This document shows positions 17,537 through 26,993 of a stretch of 27,283 nucleotides of DNA, piece by piece. Numbering within the stretch: the stretch's first letter is position 1; every line of letters starts with the position of its first letter. A program made the position numbers and the translations under genes. Source of the DNA: Chara braunii (lineage: Eukaryota; Streptophyta; Charophyceae; Charales; Characeae); the NCBI GenBank assembly GCA_003427395.1, contig BFEA01000217.1:2143172-2170454 (forward strand). The letters are read 5' to 3'. Below the pieces are notes generated by a model. It was not told where the DNA came from, did no database searches, and worked only from the letters and a program-made list of their open reading frames with translations.

Positions 17537-19220
17537 ATGACGCAGCAGGCGAACGGCGCCAGCGGCATCCAGTACCAATGCAGCAGCTGCAGTACCGGTC
17601 ACCACAGGGGTCCTTCCCGCCCATCCGGTCCAAGGGGACCACGAGACTTTGGCAGCTTACCTTCAGCGGGTGCAGGCATTCATGGATGCCGTCGCCACAG
17701 CAAAGGCACAGCAAGAGGCAGCAGAAGCAGAACGTCAGCGGCTTGCCCAAGCGGCGGCATCCCAAGCTCAGTGGACTGCTGAGGCTGACGCAACGGCTCG
17801 AGATAGGCGGAATGCCGCCAGCACTGAGTCTCTGATTCAGAATGAGAGTCAGTGGACAGCACTACTCCAAGGCATGATCTTTGTGCCTACGGACGAGCAG
17901 GCGGATTCGACACCGGCGGAGGCAGAAAGGAGTAACCTGGCTAACTTGATGTTGGGTATGATGAGGGCAGTAATGTGGAACAATACGATGCAGATTGCAC
18001 ATGCTCAAACTGGACGGCAGCTGAGACAGACTCAGCAGAGAGAATCTGCAACTTGGACAGCCACCATCCGCGCAGCAACACAACATCAGCAACAACTGTT
18101 GGCATCCACTATCACACGCGTCAACAGCATCGAGGCTAAGCCCTCAGCAGCGCCAGGCTGCACAACAGACATAGCGAAGCAGCTCGGCGAGCGCATCGAC
18201 CATGTCGTCACCATCATCGGCGACTTGGGTGACTTTACCAGTCCAGCATCGATCAGCAGCACGGTGGCCGCCATCAAGACGGACATCACCAAACTGTAGT
18301 CACGACCGGAAGCCGCCGCGAAGACATACAAGATGCCACGCTTCAACATCGGGAAGTTTGATGATTACAACAAAACAGACGCTTTGGCATGGTGGCATTC
18401 CTTCATCCCTGAAGCAGCCTGCCACCACGTACCAGATTACCTGATGATGACAGCACTCTACCTCCAACCTATTGGAGGAGCACAGGCATTCATGAACCAT
18501 CTAGCGACCAATCTGGGAACCACCATTGCCAACCTGCACACGCACATCACGTGGGAGCAGCTCAAGCAAATGTGTCACACTCGTTTCATGGTTCGGAATG
18601 TAGTTAAGGCGGCCATGAACGAGGTCTACTCCAGCTCGCAAGGGAACATGTCAACACGAGACTGGATGATCAAGTGGCATAGTAACCACTCCAAGGTTCG
18701 ACTCAAGTTTCCCAAACCTGCGATCCGAATTATTTTCGCAATCGTGCGCAGGATTGCGGTCGGCACTCGGTAACGAGTACAACTATGCCTCGTTCCAAGC
18801 ATCCCTGACCGTGCTAACCTGGTCATCCAAACGGATGACAAGGCCGCCAACGAAAGGCAGTCCGAGCCGCAATATGTGGCTAAGCAAGGCTACCAACGGC
18901 CGGCGCATAACAATGCGGTGATCGCTGACGGATCACCTGATCTCCACGCTGCAGCAGCCTCCTCGAGTGATGGAGGAGTTGTCGCAGCGATTTCGCCGAA
19001 GTGTCCAAAAAGGGTTCGGAAGAACAAGGCGACACAAGGGACGACAGCGACGGAGACTGGGCAGCAACCATGGACGGTATACAACATCACCAAGGAAGTT
19101 TTCGAACTTCGACAATGGTATGGGTATTGTTTTTGATGCAACAGTGTAAACCACACTACGGCACAGTGCCCGGACAAGGGCAAGGCAAAGGTACCCCGTC
19201 CAGCTAACTCGGAAAACTGA
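17537..19220 (+). pseudogene. E5 gag (broken)
   Basis: Gag of E5. ATG at 17537 (MTQQANGASGIQ) is in one frame, and within about 40 bases the true frame shifts to one reading VQGDHETLAAYLQRVQAFMD. An Ala/Gln-rich coiled-coil N-terminal part follows (17649-18297), then in-frame TAG at 18297-18299, then a capsid domain of the Retrotrans_gag kind (18333-18715; ALAWWHSFIPEA, ITWEQLKQMCHTRF). A frameshift near 18720 leads to RSELFSQSCAGLRSALGNEY, and a further shift to the tail. The zinc knuckle at 19128-19169 reads CF(stop)CNSVNHTTAQC, with TGA at 19134-19136 inside an otherwise canonical CCHC. The end is TGA 19218-19220. Pol follows in the -1 frame with a 13-base overlap. Confidence 0.85.
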
Positions 19221-20155
19221 GTTGTGCACGGAGAGGGGCAACGCCTCTCCACACTCCGTGGGAACCGGTTGCCTTGCTAGCAACCGATATCGCTGTTGGG
19301 GAGCATGCGTTCGTCGCTGATTCTCGTGATACATACAAGGATTACGCTGCCCAGCTGGTGCCACCATTGGACCAGCCTAGCCACGTGCACCTAGATAGCG
19401 TACGCGTAGCTTGTACACCGTCAGCAAGAGAACCGGTTAGTTCGCCACTTATTTCCGAGGACTCGACGGCGTGGTCAAGGCGTGAGGACCTCGACCCGCT
19501 CACGAGAGAGGACTTCTCTTGGATGCCTCTACCCTCAACCGGATCCTTGCCAAAGCCGCATTGTAACGCCTTGATGGCAAATCTACGCTCCTACTTGCAC
19601 GCTGCAGTACCAGCTCTGCTGATGGACGACGGAGTAGCGGTTGCCGATCTCCGCTCCTATCTTGCGAAGATTGACCACGAGTACGCCACCCAAAGGTACG
19701 TTGAGACCGACGCTCCTTTGCTCTATATCCACATTCAAATCGGAAAGGGCACCTGCAGTGCCTTGATTGATTGTGGAGCGTCTCGCAACTTTATGAGCCA
19801 AGCCTTTATGGCACGCGCAGGCCTCGGCCCCCGCGTTCGGAGGAAGACGCAACCTACGCAAGTCACACTTGCGGATGGTCGCACGCAAAAGTCAATTGAC
19901 CGATGCGTCGACGGTGTTTCGGTGTACTTTGCGCCCCTTGCGTGCGAGCCGGTGTCTTTCGACATCCTCGACACCAAGTTCGACATGATTTCAGGCATGT
20001 CTTGGTTGCGTAGCGCCATCCATCCGGTTAACTTTCATGACCGAACCGTTCACACCCGTGATCGGAACGGAGTGTTAGTCCCATGTACGGTCGCGACTCC
20101 TCACACTAAATTGTTTGTCACGTGGTTTCCGTCGCGAGGATTCGCGACGCCATAA
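19208..20155 (+). CDS. E5 protease region of pol
   Basis: An open frame from 19208, with no stop to TAA at 20153-20155. It overlaps the gag end by 13 bases in the -1 frame, so translation by frameshifting from gag is more likely than a separate start. The retropepsin-like motif is ALIDCGASRNFMS with D-C-G-A at 19769-19780, about 187 residues in; later VSFDILDTKFDMISGMSWL matches the second conserved part (usual ILGMDWL). The first 150 residues are a poorly conserved linker. The protease would mature Gag-Pol. It is intact as read, although RT downstream is destroyed. The TAA lies where related elements continue into RT. Confidence 0.8.
   Translation, partial: LGKLSCARRGATPLHTPWEPVALLATDIAVGEHAFVADSRDTYKDYAAQLVPPLDQPSHVHLDSVRVACTPSAREPVSSPLISEDSTAWSRREDLDPLTREDFSWMPLPSTGSLPKPHCNALMANLRSYLHAAVPALLMDDGVAVADLRSYLAKIDHEYATQRYVETDAPLLYIHIQIGKGTCSALIDCGASRNFMSQAFMARAGLGPRVRRKTQPTQVTLADGRTQKSIDRCVDGVSVYFAPLACEPVSFDILDTKFDMISGMSWLRSAIHPVNFHDRTVHTRDRNGVLVPCTVATPHTKLFVTWFPSRGFATP
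19211..19260 (+). promoter_or_regulatory. E5 candidate -1 frameshift site
   Basis: In gag frame, G GAA AAC (19211-19217) is followed directly by the gag stop TGA. It resembles the GGA-type slippery sites known from retroviruses. A stem CACGGAG (19227-19233) with CTCCGTG (19254-19260) begins 9 bases later; an alternative stem is GGAGAGG (19230-19236) with CCTCTCC (19244-19250). Pol is open in the -1 frame across this point. Confidence 0.5.
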
Positions 20156-20159
20156 CCCG

Positions 20160-20740
20160 GAATGACGTAGAGGAAATGGGCGTTGTTTTCCTACGTGCCC
20201 TCCCCTCGACGGACGGACCAGCCGCGTCACCGCCAGACCCACGCATTACCTCTTAGATGGATATGGAGACGTCTTCGAGGCTCCCACCGGAACGGTTCCG
20301 GATCGGCCCATACGGCACGAGATTACTCTCGAGGCGGGGGCCATCCCTCCGCGTGGATGCATTTACCGCATGAGCGAAGAAGAACTCGAGGTGCTTCGCG
20401 CACAACTGGACGACCTTCTCGACAAAGGCTGGATTCGCCCTAGATGCTCGCCATACGATTGGTTGGAACCCCATTGCATGACGGACGGACGCTCTTTCAT
20501 GGGTTGGGCTGGATACTATCAGCGCTTCGTCGAGTCTTACTCCAAAGTGGCAGCCCCTTTGTCATTCTTCAGTCCTCGAAGGTGCCCTTTGAGTTCGACG
20601 ACGCAGCTCGTGGCGCGTTCAATACGTTGAAGGCAGCGATGCAAGACGCACCGGCCCTCCAGTTTGACTTTGACCCATGCCACATTCCCGGTCCCGCCAA
20701 CCGAGCAGCGCACAACGGCCCGATTTTTGTGCCCTAGTGA
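20160..20740 (+). pseudogene. E5 reverse transcriptase / RNase H remnant with catalytic deletions
   Basis: The N-terminal edge of RT is well kept (about 20240-20455; GDVFEAPTGTVPD, RHEITLEAGAIPPRG, YRMSEEELEVLRAQLDDLL, GWIRPRCSPY). It jumps near 20460-20485 to the thumb/connection motif RSFMGWAGYYQRFVESYSKV. The whole palm with the LDLKSGYHQ and Y-x-DD motifs is missing, about 170 residues by family comparison. After FDFDP (about 20675) it jumps to HIPGPANRAAHN, the motif at the end of RNase H, so the catalytic RNase H part is missing too. Frames also change at the junctions. The element cannot make its own cDNA. Confidence 0.85.
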
Positions 20741-22265
20741 CTACGACGTTCCAGCTCGACGACGATCTGCAGCAGCACTTCGTCAACGGCTACGAGTCCG
20801 ACCCGAGATACTCCACGCTCTACGCGGAGCTTTCGTTGGATCACCCGCCGGCTGGTCACTATCGTATCTCCGGCGGGTTCTTACTCCTCCACACGAGAGG
20901 AAGGACTTGCTAGTGGTGCCCCAAGATCGCATCTTACGGACTCGCCTCCTTGGTGAATTCCACGACGCACGACTTTCGGTACACCTCGGCGTGACCCGTA
21001 CATTGGCCCGCCTCACGACGTCACAAGGTACATTGAGTCATGTGCAGTTTGCCATCGTAACGAAGGTAGATCTCATGTCCCTTATGGCGAACTGAAAACG
21101 ATGCCAATCCCTCGGGCACCGCGCCTCTCCATTGCTATGGATGTTACAAGCCCATTTCCCCCCGATCGCCTCGGTCATGACGACATCCTCACGGTCGTTG
21201 ACCGTTTGAGCAACTATGCTCGTTTTCTTCCATGCAAGTACCGTGCTACAGCCCCCGAGCTCACACGACTCTTGCACACCAGCTGGATTACTTGCCACGG
21301 TGTTTCGGAAGACATTGTGATCGACAGAGACACTCGCTTCATGTCAGCCTTTTGGACTTCCCTCATGACGGAGTCCGGTTCGACTATGAAGTCGAGTTCC
21401 TCACGACACCCGTAGACGGATGGGCAGTCGGAACGAGCGCATCAGACCGCTCAAATGATGTTAAGTACACTCATCCGTCCCGACCAGAAAGATTGGGTTG
21501 ACCAGCTTCCCAACATCGAGTTCGCCTATAACACTTCGGTGCACCAGGCGATCTGCGTCACTCCATTCGAGTTGCATCACGGTGGAGAGAAAGCCCGAGT
21601 TTTTGCTGATCTTCTGCTACCATGGGCTGACGACATCGACGTCGCTTGCTCTCCCGCTTCCGTTCGGAAGTACCGGGACTTGCTGATCAAAGTCCGCGCG
21701 AACATGCAAAAGGCTCAAATCCGCATGCAACAACAAGCTAACCGACGTTGACTCCCATGTCCTTTCCGCAAGGGAGACCTTGTTTGGGTCCTCACTGAGG
21801 AATTCGCGTTGGAGCAAGACGTCTCGCGCAAACTCCTCCGGAAATGGTTTGGACCATGGAAGGTAATTTCTGCAGCAGGCGATGACCCTGCTGGCCCTTG
21901 TGATTGCCATCCCACCGCACCTCCGCGTGCACCTGGTTTTCCATGCGTCAAAGTTGGCCGTGTATACGCCACCTTCCGAGGATGAGTTCCCAGGCTGACG
22001 ATCATAGGATCCGCCCTCTACGGACGGACATCAGGAAGTTGACCGTGTCATCACGCATCGCAAGTGTGGCAACAAGCCAATGCAATGTCAAGTCACATTC
22101 AAGAAATGTGCCCCTGATGACACGTGCTGGATCTCCCGCGCAGACTTACAGGCATCCGCACCACTCATCTTCTCCGACTATGAGAACCGGCGACTTGCCA
22201 AGGACAAAGTTTGTCCCACCCGACCCACCCAGGTATCGGACAGACAACTTCGCCCTCGCAGGTAG
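20741..22265 (+). pseudogene. E5 integrase and chromodomain-like tail (few lesions)
   Basis: Integrase of E5. The zinc-binding part is damaged by shifts (EFHDARLSVHLGVTRTLARL, about 20950-21020). The catalytic core, from 21101, keeps all three acidic residues in one frame: D in MDVTSPFP (21140-21142), D in IDRDTRF (21323-21325) and E in GQSERAHQ (21431-21433). A single TAG at 21413-21415 sits between the last two, where Gln is usual (HPQTDGQ). Then come NIEFAYNTSVHQ and, after TGA at 21749-21751, GDLVWVLTEEF and RKWFGPWKV. A frameshift near 21897 leads to HLRVHLVFHASKL, and the tail QEVDRVITHRKC with DDTCWISRADL ends at TAG 22263-22265. Confidence 0.86.
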
Positions 22266-22276
22266 CTCGGTCTTTT

Positions 22277-22287
22277 AAGGGGGGGAG
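22277..22287 (+). promoter_or_regulatory. E5 polypurine tract
   Basis: AAGGGGGGGAG, two bases before the 3' LTR start at 22290 and 12 bases after the pol stop; it primes plus-strand DNA synthesis. Confidence 0.85.
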
Positions 22288-22289
22288 TG

Positions 22290-22970
22290 TGTTACATATT
22301 GATGCCACACGGGTCCCTTTCGGACCCGACCACTAGACCAAGGGGTACTTAGGCCGGCCCAGCCAAAGGCCGGACCTTTCTCCCGGTAGGCCGCATGAGG
22401 CCACTGGATAGTTTTCCTGCAGCAGACCAGGTATAGGCCCAAACAACATTACCATTGGGCCTGGCGACGCTCTTGAGGCTGTCGCCCACTGGTCTGATCT
22501 GAATCGTCAATCTTGACGATTCAGATCACGGCGCGCTGGGGCAGCATTGAGGCCGACTGGCCGCTGGACGGTACTTAGGGTGGTCCAGCGGCCTTTCCAG
22601 CAGGTTGGAAGGCAGTACGGCAGGAGGCACCAAGCTGCGCTATTCCTGGTTCAGCGCAGCGGTTGGAGCTGCAGCGCTNTGGTTCAGCGCAGCGGTTGGA
22701 GCTGCAGCGCTAAGTTTAGCGCATTGCAGCAAAGGGACGCGACGAGGGAGACTTACCTAGAGTACCATGAGCGCCATAGCTCCCAGCGGCTCAGCCCAGC
22801 TCCCGCATCAGCCAAGGCACCATCTTGCAGACGCAGGTTAGGCCTAAGGCTACTCGCCATCTCCCCTGACTCTCTCTGCCTCCCCTCTCGGTCTTCTTCT
22901 TCTTCCTCAGACTTCTTCTTCTTCTTCCTCAGACATCTTCTTCTTCTTCTCCTTCCTCATCAGACTTCAG

Positions 22971-23001
<31 letters not shown>

Positions 23002-23246
23002 CTTCTTCTTCTTCTTCTTCTTCTTCTTCTTCTTCTTCTTCAGACTGGAGACGATTGATACGAGTTGGACCGGGATCAGTGGTTGGACTTTGGTGGTAGT
23101 AGGCTGTGGTACTTACCGGATTCAAGACATTGGAGATAGTTGGGAGTGATACCTGGCGGCATCACAGATCGGGCATAAATTACATTAGAATTTTGTACCT
23201 CCGACATTGGTGACTTATGTCTACGACATTCTGATTTTGTTCGGTG
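22290..23246 (+). repeat. E5 3' LTR, truncated by E3
   Basis: It begins TGTTACATATTG and follows the 5' LTR to TTCGGTG at 23246, where the E3 LTR starts. About 200 bp of its right end are missing from the window. An N at 22679 separates an exact 32-bp duplicate (22647-22678 and 22680-22711), the same kind of join as at 15738. The CTT microsatellite here (22976-23041) is longer than in the 5' LTR. The 34-bp palindrome lies at 22495-22528. Confidence 0.92.
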
Positions 23247-24661
23247 TGTTACGATCCTGGCCAATTTCGAAGTCCACAATCATCATAAAGTACAATGTTG
23301 TACAATTGCGAAAAGAAATGAATGAACTTGAGCCCAATGTCGTCCAATTGCAAAAGAAATGAAAGAACTTGAGAGGAGAGAGAGGGAAAGAAGAAGAAGA
23401 AGAATCGAGAAAGAAGAAGGAGATGATGTACTCCAGCATAGACCAAAGACAAAGCTCTTCTTCTTCGCTCAACAACCTCCTCCTCTTTATCTCCTCCTCT
23501 CTTATTCAAACAATAAATAAACAATAATAATGTTGAACAGCTGAACCAGAATCAATGTCCGAATCCCACTTCTACTGCAGGCACAAGATGAGGTCCACCA
23601 TAGCCATGGCAGCCCTTCTTCTTCCTCCACATACAGGACGAGGCTATGGCGGACTTCGGAGGCTTCAGCCTCCTGTACAAGAGACAACCCAAAGCAGCTA
23701 CATCGCTGCCCTACTCCAAGATCATCACCCAGCAGCTATGCCGCTGCCCACTCAACCGCCATGCCTGACTCTGTCCGAGCTTCCTTGATGCGGCACTACC
23801 CCCACTGGGGCCTTCCTGATGCANCGCNTAGCAAGGAGATGAAGATGGTGTCTACCATAGCCGGTAAGTACCTCGCCACTCTGCTCCTTGGTCCCCTTCT
23901 CCCTCCTCCTCCTACCGGTAGAGCTCCACCATAGCCAAGGTGGAAGCTCCCAGCTTCTTCCTCCCAGCAGCGCTGTAGTGCCCAGCGCTCCTCCACCTAG
24001 CGCTCCAGCAGCGTGACGCCCAACTCGCACACTGAAGAATGAGGCCGGGCTCTCCACCCTGCCTCTTGATATAGCGGCCTACTTGCCTCCTGGGCGGTGA
24101 CTTCCAGGCCGCTCGGCCTCTCCAAGCAACCGGTACCTCCTCCGTTTCGGAGGGAAACATCATTGCAGACCCTGATATTACCCGTACAGGCTCTAGACTC
24201 AGACTGGTTGGACTGGTACCGGCCTAGACCTACCCTACCGCTACTGGACTCTAAAAATGCCAACTTTGTCTTTTTCTGCTCGGCCTCCAGTACCCCCTCA
24301 CGCCAACTGCAGTGGGGTGCAGTATCGGCCTACCGGCCTACTTGAGTGTTTTTCCGCTAACCCAAGGGCCTCAGGGCCGCTAGCTTCGCCACTTGAGTGT
24401 TTTTCCCTGCTACAACCCTCAATGCCACGGCCACAGGTAAGTACCGGCCCTACGGGCCTACCGAACAAGCAAGTACCCTTGCGGGTCCCACACACACTCA
24501 TACCAACAAGCACTCAGACAGGCATGCAGGTCACAAGCACGCACCAACAGACAGACTTAGAAACACAGCAGAATGCGGGAATCTCAGCAAGGCATCCATT
24601 CCATCGGCAGAACTTCAAAAATCAGCAGTGTTCTCAGTCTGTGTTTTGACGGGTCATTACA
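23247..24661 (-). repeat. E3 3' LTR
   Basis: It is bounded on the left by TGTTACGATCC (23247), which interrupts the E5 LTR, and on the right by TCATTACA (24661), next to a polypurine tract. On the minus strand this gives TGTAATGACC to CGTAACA, 1415 bp. It contains a diverged tandem duplication of about 42 bp (23296-about 23374), two plus-strand splice-donor-like sites (23864 and 24437) and N at 23824 and 23828. The target sequence left of it is cggtg (23242-23246). Confidence 0.82.
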
Positions 24662-24674
24662 CTACCCCCCCCTC
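24662..24674 (-). promoter_or_regulatory. E3 polypurine tract
   Basis: The minus strand reads GAGGGGGGGGTAG immediately before the LTR start TGTAATG, 28 bases after the integrase stop. Confidence 0.82.
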
Positions 24675-24702
24675 AAGAGCGAGGTCCCTTCGAGCGAGTA
24701 AC

Positions 24703-25944
24703 TCAATCAGAGTCCTTGCATAATGCATCATAGGCGTAGATAGCAAAGAGAGATCGGGTGTGTTCCGTAGGAGTCAGGGTAGCAGTGAATTTTGGTTGTT
24801 GTTCAGAACTTATTAATCGTTCATAGGCGTTAACGACGCGCGGTGCACTCTGCAGTAAATCCTTCTTAGCAATCCAGTAGAAATCATCCAATGGATGGTA
24901 GAGAAAATGGACTTCGTGTTGTCTGTTTCTTCCCTTCCCACTGTGTTCAACAATTCTATCAACCTCGTGACCGCCATTGATTGCGAGGGGAATCATCGAT
25001 TCTCGGTACTTTAACGTCTCAAGTGGCTCATACGAAAATAACTTTGATGCGTGAAAGACTGGGTATGTGCGGAGATGAGCAGGCACATCAATCGTGTAAG
25101 AAGGACCGAAGGAATCATTACCTACTCGATTCAGCACCTTCCAGGGACCGTAATACTGAGGAAGAAGTTTCCGTGATACGCCTTCTTCTTCAGAAAACTC
25201 AGACATCTTGACCCAGACATAACTTCCCACGGTGAAGGGATCAGGCTGGCGTTTCTTGTTTGCATGCTTAATCATAGCACTGCGTCGCCTCTCCATAGCC
25301 GCGATAGCGACTTTGAGCAAACGATCGTACTTAGCACTGTAGCCTGGCTGGCCAGGTGTTAGGCCAGGTGGCTGTTCCGGGAACAGATAGGATAGGGGAT
25401 TGCGGATTTTCCATCCGAGGTGCAGCCGGTTAGGCGTCATCCCGGTGGAAGAGTGGATGGAGTTGTTGTACAACCTCTGCACAATCGGCAACTCCTCATC
25501 CCAAGAGTTCTGGTCAGGCACGATAAGAGCCCTGAGAAGTTGGATCACGGTCTGGTTGATCTCCTCGGCCAGTCCATTGGCTTCGGGGTGTCGACCAGAC
25601 GTCATCTTGAGTTTCATGTCGTAGGTCTGGGAGGTGAAGTCTTTCCAATCTGCACTTATGAACCTGGTATCGCGATCGCTCACAAGGGTCTTCGGGGGCC
25701 CGCACTGCAGAATGTACCTTTTGTTAAATTTTTCGATCACAAGGTCAGTTGGGGTGTGAGGTGGTAATGGGATTAGATTCAGAAACTTGGAAAAACGATC
25801 GACGATCACCATTACTTGTGAATAACCGTTTCTGCTTTTCTTCCCCATGTTTGTGAAGTCAATGGAAACAGACTCACCCGGGCCATCAGGGATAGGAAGA
25901 GGGTGCAGCAGCCCATAGGGCTTCTTTCGAGACGGTTTGATGCG
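24703..25944 (-). CDS. E3 integrase with chromodomain-like tail (long open frame)
   Basis: The best-preserved coding region of the window: 381 residues from the ATG at 25848, and open upstream to a TAA at 25945-25947. The DDE core is complete: D in SVSIDFTN (just upstream of that ATG, about 25865, so the ATG is not the natural start), D in SDRDTRF (about 25670) and E in HPEANGLAEEINQ (about 25570). Then follow YNNSIHSSTGMTPNRLHLGW, GSYVWVKMSEFSEEE, YYGPWKVLNRVGNDSFGPSY, HLRTYPVFHASKL, and a chromodomain-like tail HEVDRIVEHSGKG with DDFYWIAKKDLL. The stop at 24703 is 41 bases from the LTR. As part of a polyprotein it would not be translated alone. Confidence 0.88.
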   Translation of the reverse strand, partial: RIKPSRKKPYGLLHPLPIPDGPGESVSIDFTNMGKKSRNGYSQVMVIVDRFSKFLNLIPLPPHTPTDLVIEKFNKRYILQCGPPKTLVSDRDTRFISADWKDFTSQTYDMKLKMTSGRHPEANGLAEEINQTVIQLLRALIVPDQNSWDEELPIVQRLYNNSIHSSTGMTPNRLHLGWKIRNPLSYLFPEQPPGLTPGQPGYSAKYDRLLKVAIAAMERRRSAMIKHANKKRQPDPFTVGSYVWVKMSEFSEEEGVSRKLLPQYYGPWKVLNRVGNDSFGPSYTIDVPAHLRTYPVFHASKLFSYEPLETLKYRESMIPLAINGGHEVDRIVEHSGKGRNRQHEVHFLYHPLDDFYWIAKKDLLQSAPRVVNAYERLISSEQQPKFTATLTPTEHTRSLFAIYAYDALCKDSD

Positions 25945-26405
25945 TTAACAAACTTCACATTTAGCCACAAACCTTTGCGTCATTCTTTTCATTCCAGGGC
26001 ACACAAACTTTTCCAACAGATTTTTGTATATCTTCCGAAGTATCCACTCCGGCCATGAGCCAAGTCCAAGAAGTAAGTCATGATCGGCTCATGGTTGGGC
26101 ACACACAATCGGTCATGCTTCCCATAACGTCGGAAGAGAAGGCCCTTACATTCATGGAAATCAGGCTGACTGCTAGGGTCAGCCCGAATCTGCTCAAGGA
26201 TGGGACTGAGTTCCGGGTCCTTGGCAGTATGCTCGATGAGTTCCTCCTTCAGATCTTTACGCATGTCGTAGGAACCCACAAGGCAAGTCATATACTCGGG
26301 GTGGCGAGACAAAGCATCCGCAACACGATTATAGCAGCCTTTCTTGTGTTTGAGTTCAAAATCATACACATCAATCTCATGCAGTCATCGGGTCAATGTG
26401 GTTGA
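25945..26405 (-). pseudogene. E3 RNase H end and integrase zinc-binding part (broken)
   Basis: From 26405 down: TLTR(stop)LHEID, where TGA replaces the usual Trp, then YDFELKHKKGCYNRVADALSRHPEY, the end of RNase H. The spacer DLKEELIEHTAKDPELSPIL follows, then GLLFRRYGKHDRLCVPN. The HHCC zinc-binding domain (about 26050-25950) is split by a frameshift near 26030; its last part reads FVAKCEVC(stop)RIKPS, where TAA replaces the usual Gln. After that stop the integrase frame is open. Confidence 0.82.
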
Positions 26406-26415
26406 TGGGTTAACC

Positions 26416-26674
26416 TATGTCTGATGTGGCACTGCTTACGTGGCACTGTGTCTGACGTGGCACTGCTGATGTGGCACTGCTTACGTGGCACTGTATCTGA
26501 CGTCACTGCTGACGTGGCACTGAGTCTGACGTGGCATTGTGACCTGGCACTGCTGACGTGGCACTGCTGATCTGGCACTGTGACGTGGCACTGCTGACGT
26601 GGCACTGTGACCTGGCACTGTGACGTGGCACTGCTGATCTGGCACTGTGACGTGGCACTGCTGACGTGGGACAG
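26416..26674 (+). repeat. 18-unit tandem array, TGACGTGGCACTG type
   Basis: Eighteen units of 13-17 bp, of the form CTGACGTGGCACTG with variants TGATGTGG, TTACGTGG, TGACCTGG and TGATCTGG. Nine units keep exact TGACGTGG. That core equals a plant bZIP C/G-box hybrid. Apparent open frames through it (repeating QCHV-type peptides) are by-products of the repeat. Confidence 0.92.
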
Positions 26675-26993
26675 CCAAGGTTTGCTGCTGGGACGACGGT
26701 GGTCGGAGCTGGGGCGAGTTGTGCTGCCCTGTAACCCAGCAGGGTGGGGGCGTGAGGCCTGGAAGAGCTCAGCAGGGAGTAAGACTGTGTTGGAAGGTCT
26801 TAGAAGGGCTTGTTAGGAATTCTGAGGGTTGTGAGCATTCGTAGGACCTCTGTGGCAGCCTACTGCATGAGTAGTTCCTTAATAGGTCACTAGATATTCA
26901 GAGACTGATCTCAGTCGAAGTCGGGTAATGGCCCCGGTAGCTCAAATGATCTCAAATGTTCTCAAATGTTCTTAACGATCTGTACAATTCGAT
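26675..26993. other. unassigned spacer with 10-bp repeat
   Basis: No gene is seen. Three exact tandem 10-bp units of the CTCAAATG type lie at 26941-26970, shortly before the ATG at 26994. Confidence 0.5.

Larger units (their letters stand above)
15349..23246 (+). mobile_element. E5: Ty3/gypsy chromovirus-like element, internally deleted
   Basis: It has the complete order: LTR, primer-binding site, leader, gag with CCHC, protease, RT remnant, integrase, polypurine tract, LTR. The right LTR is cut at 23246 by E3, so the right target duplication is out of view; the left flank is ggtac (15344-15348). LTR divergence is low compared with E1, so E5 is younger. Deletions in RT and RNase H and several stops make it non-autonomous. 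Confidence 0.9.
23247..26405 (-). mobile_element. E3: 3' half of a Ty3/gypsy element
   Basis: 3' LTR, polypurine tract, integrase with chromodomain-like tail and the end of RNase H, on the minus strand. It inserted into the E5 3' LTR. Coding similarity ends abruptly near 26399-26405, where a tandem array begins; RT, protease, gag and the 5' LTR are absent, as is the rest of the E5 LTR. A deletion or rearrangement at the array is likely. Confidence 0.85.

Noticed and set aside
22547-23149. 200-codon frame in the E5 3' LTR
   Set aside because: It runs through an assembly join and a CTT microsatellite (poly-Phe) in non-coding LTR DNA; the other copies do not keep the frame.
26393-26678. CRISPR-like or coding interpretation of the 26.4-26.7 kb array
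   Set aside because: Units are 13-17 bp without unique spacers, so it is a minisatellite; the peptide frames through it only follow the repeat.
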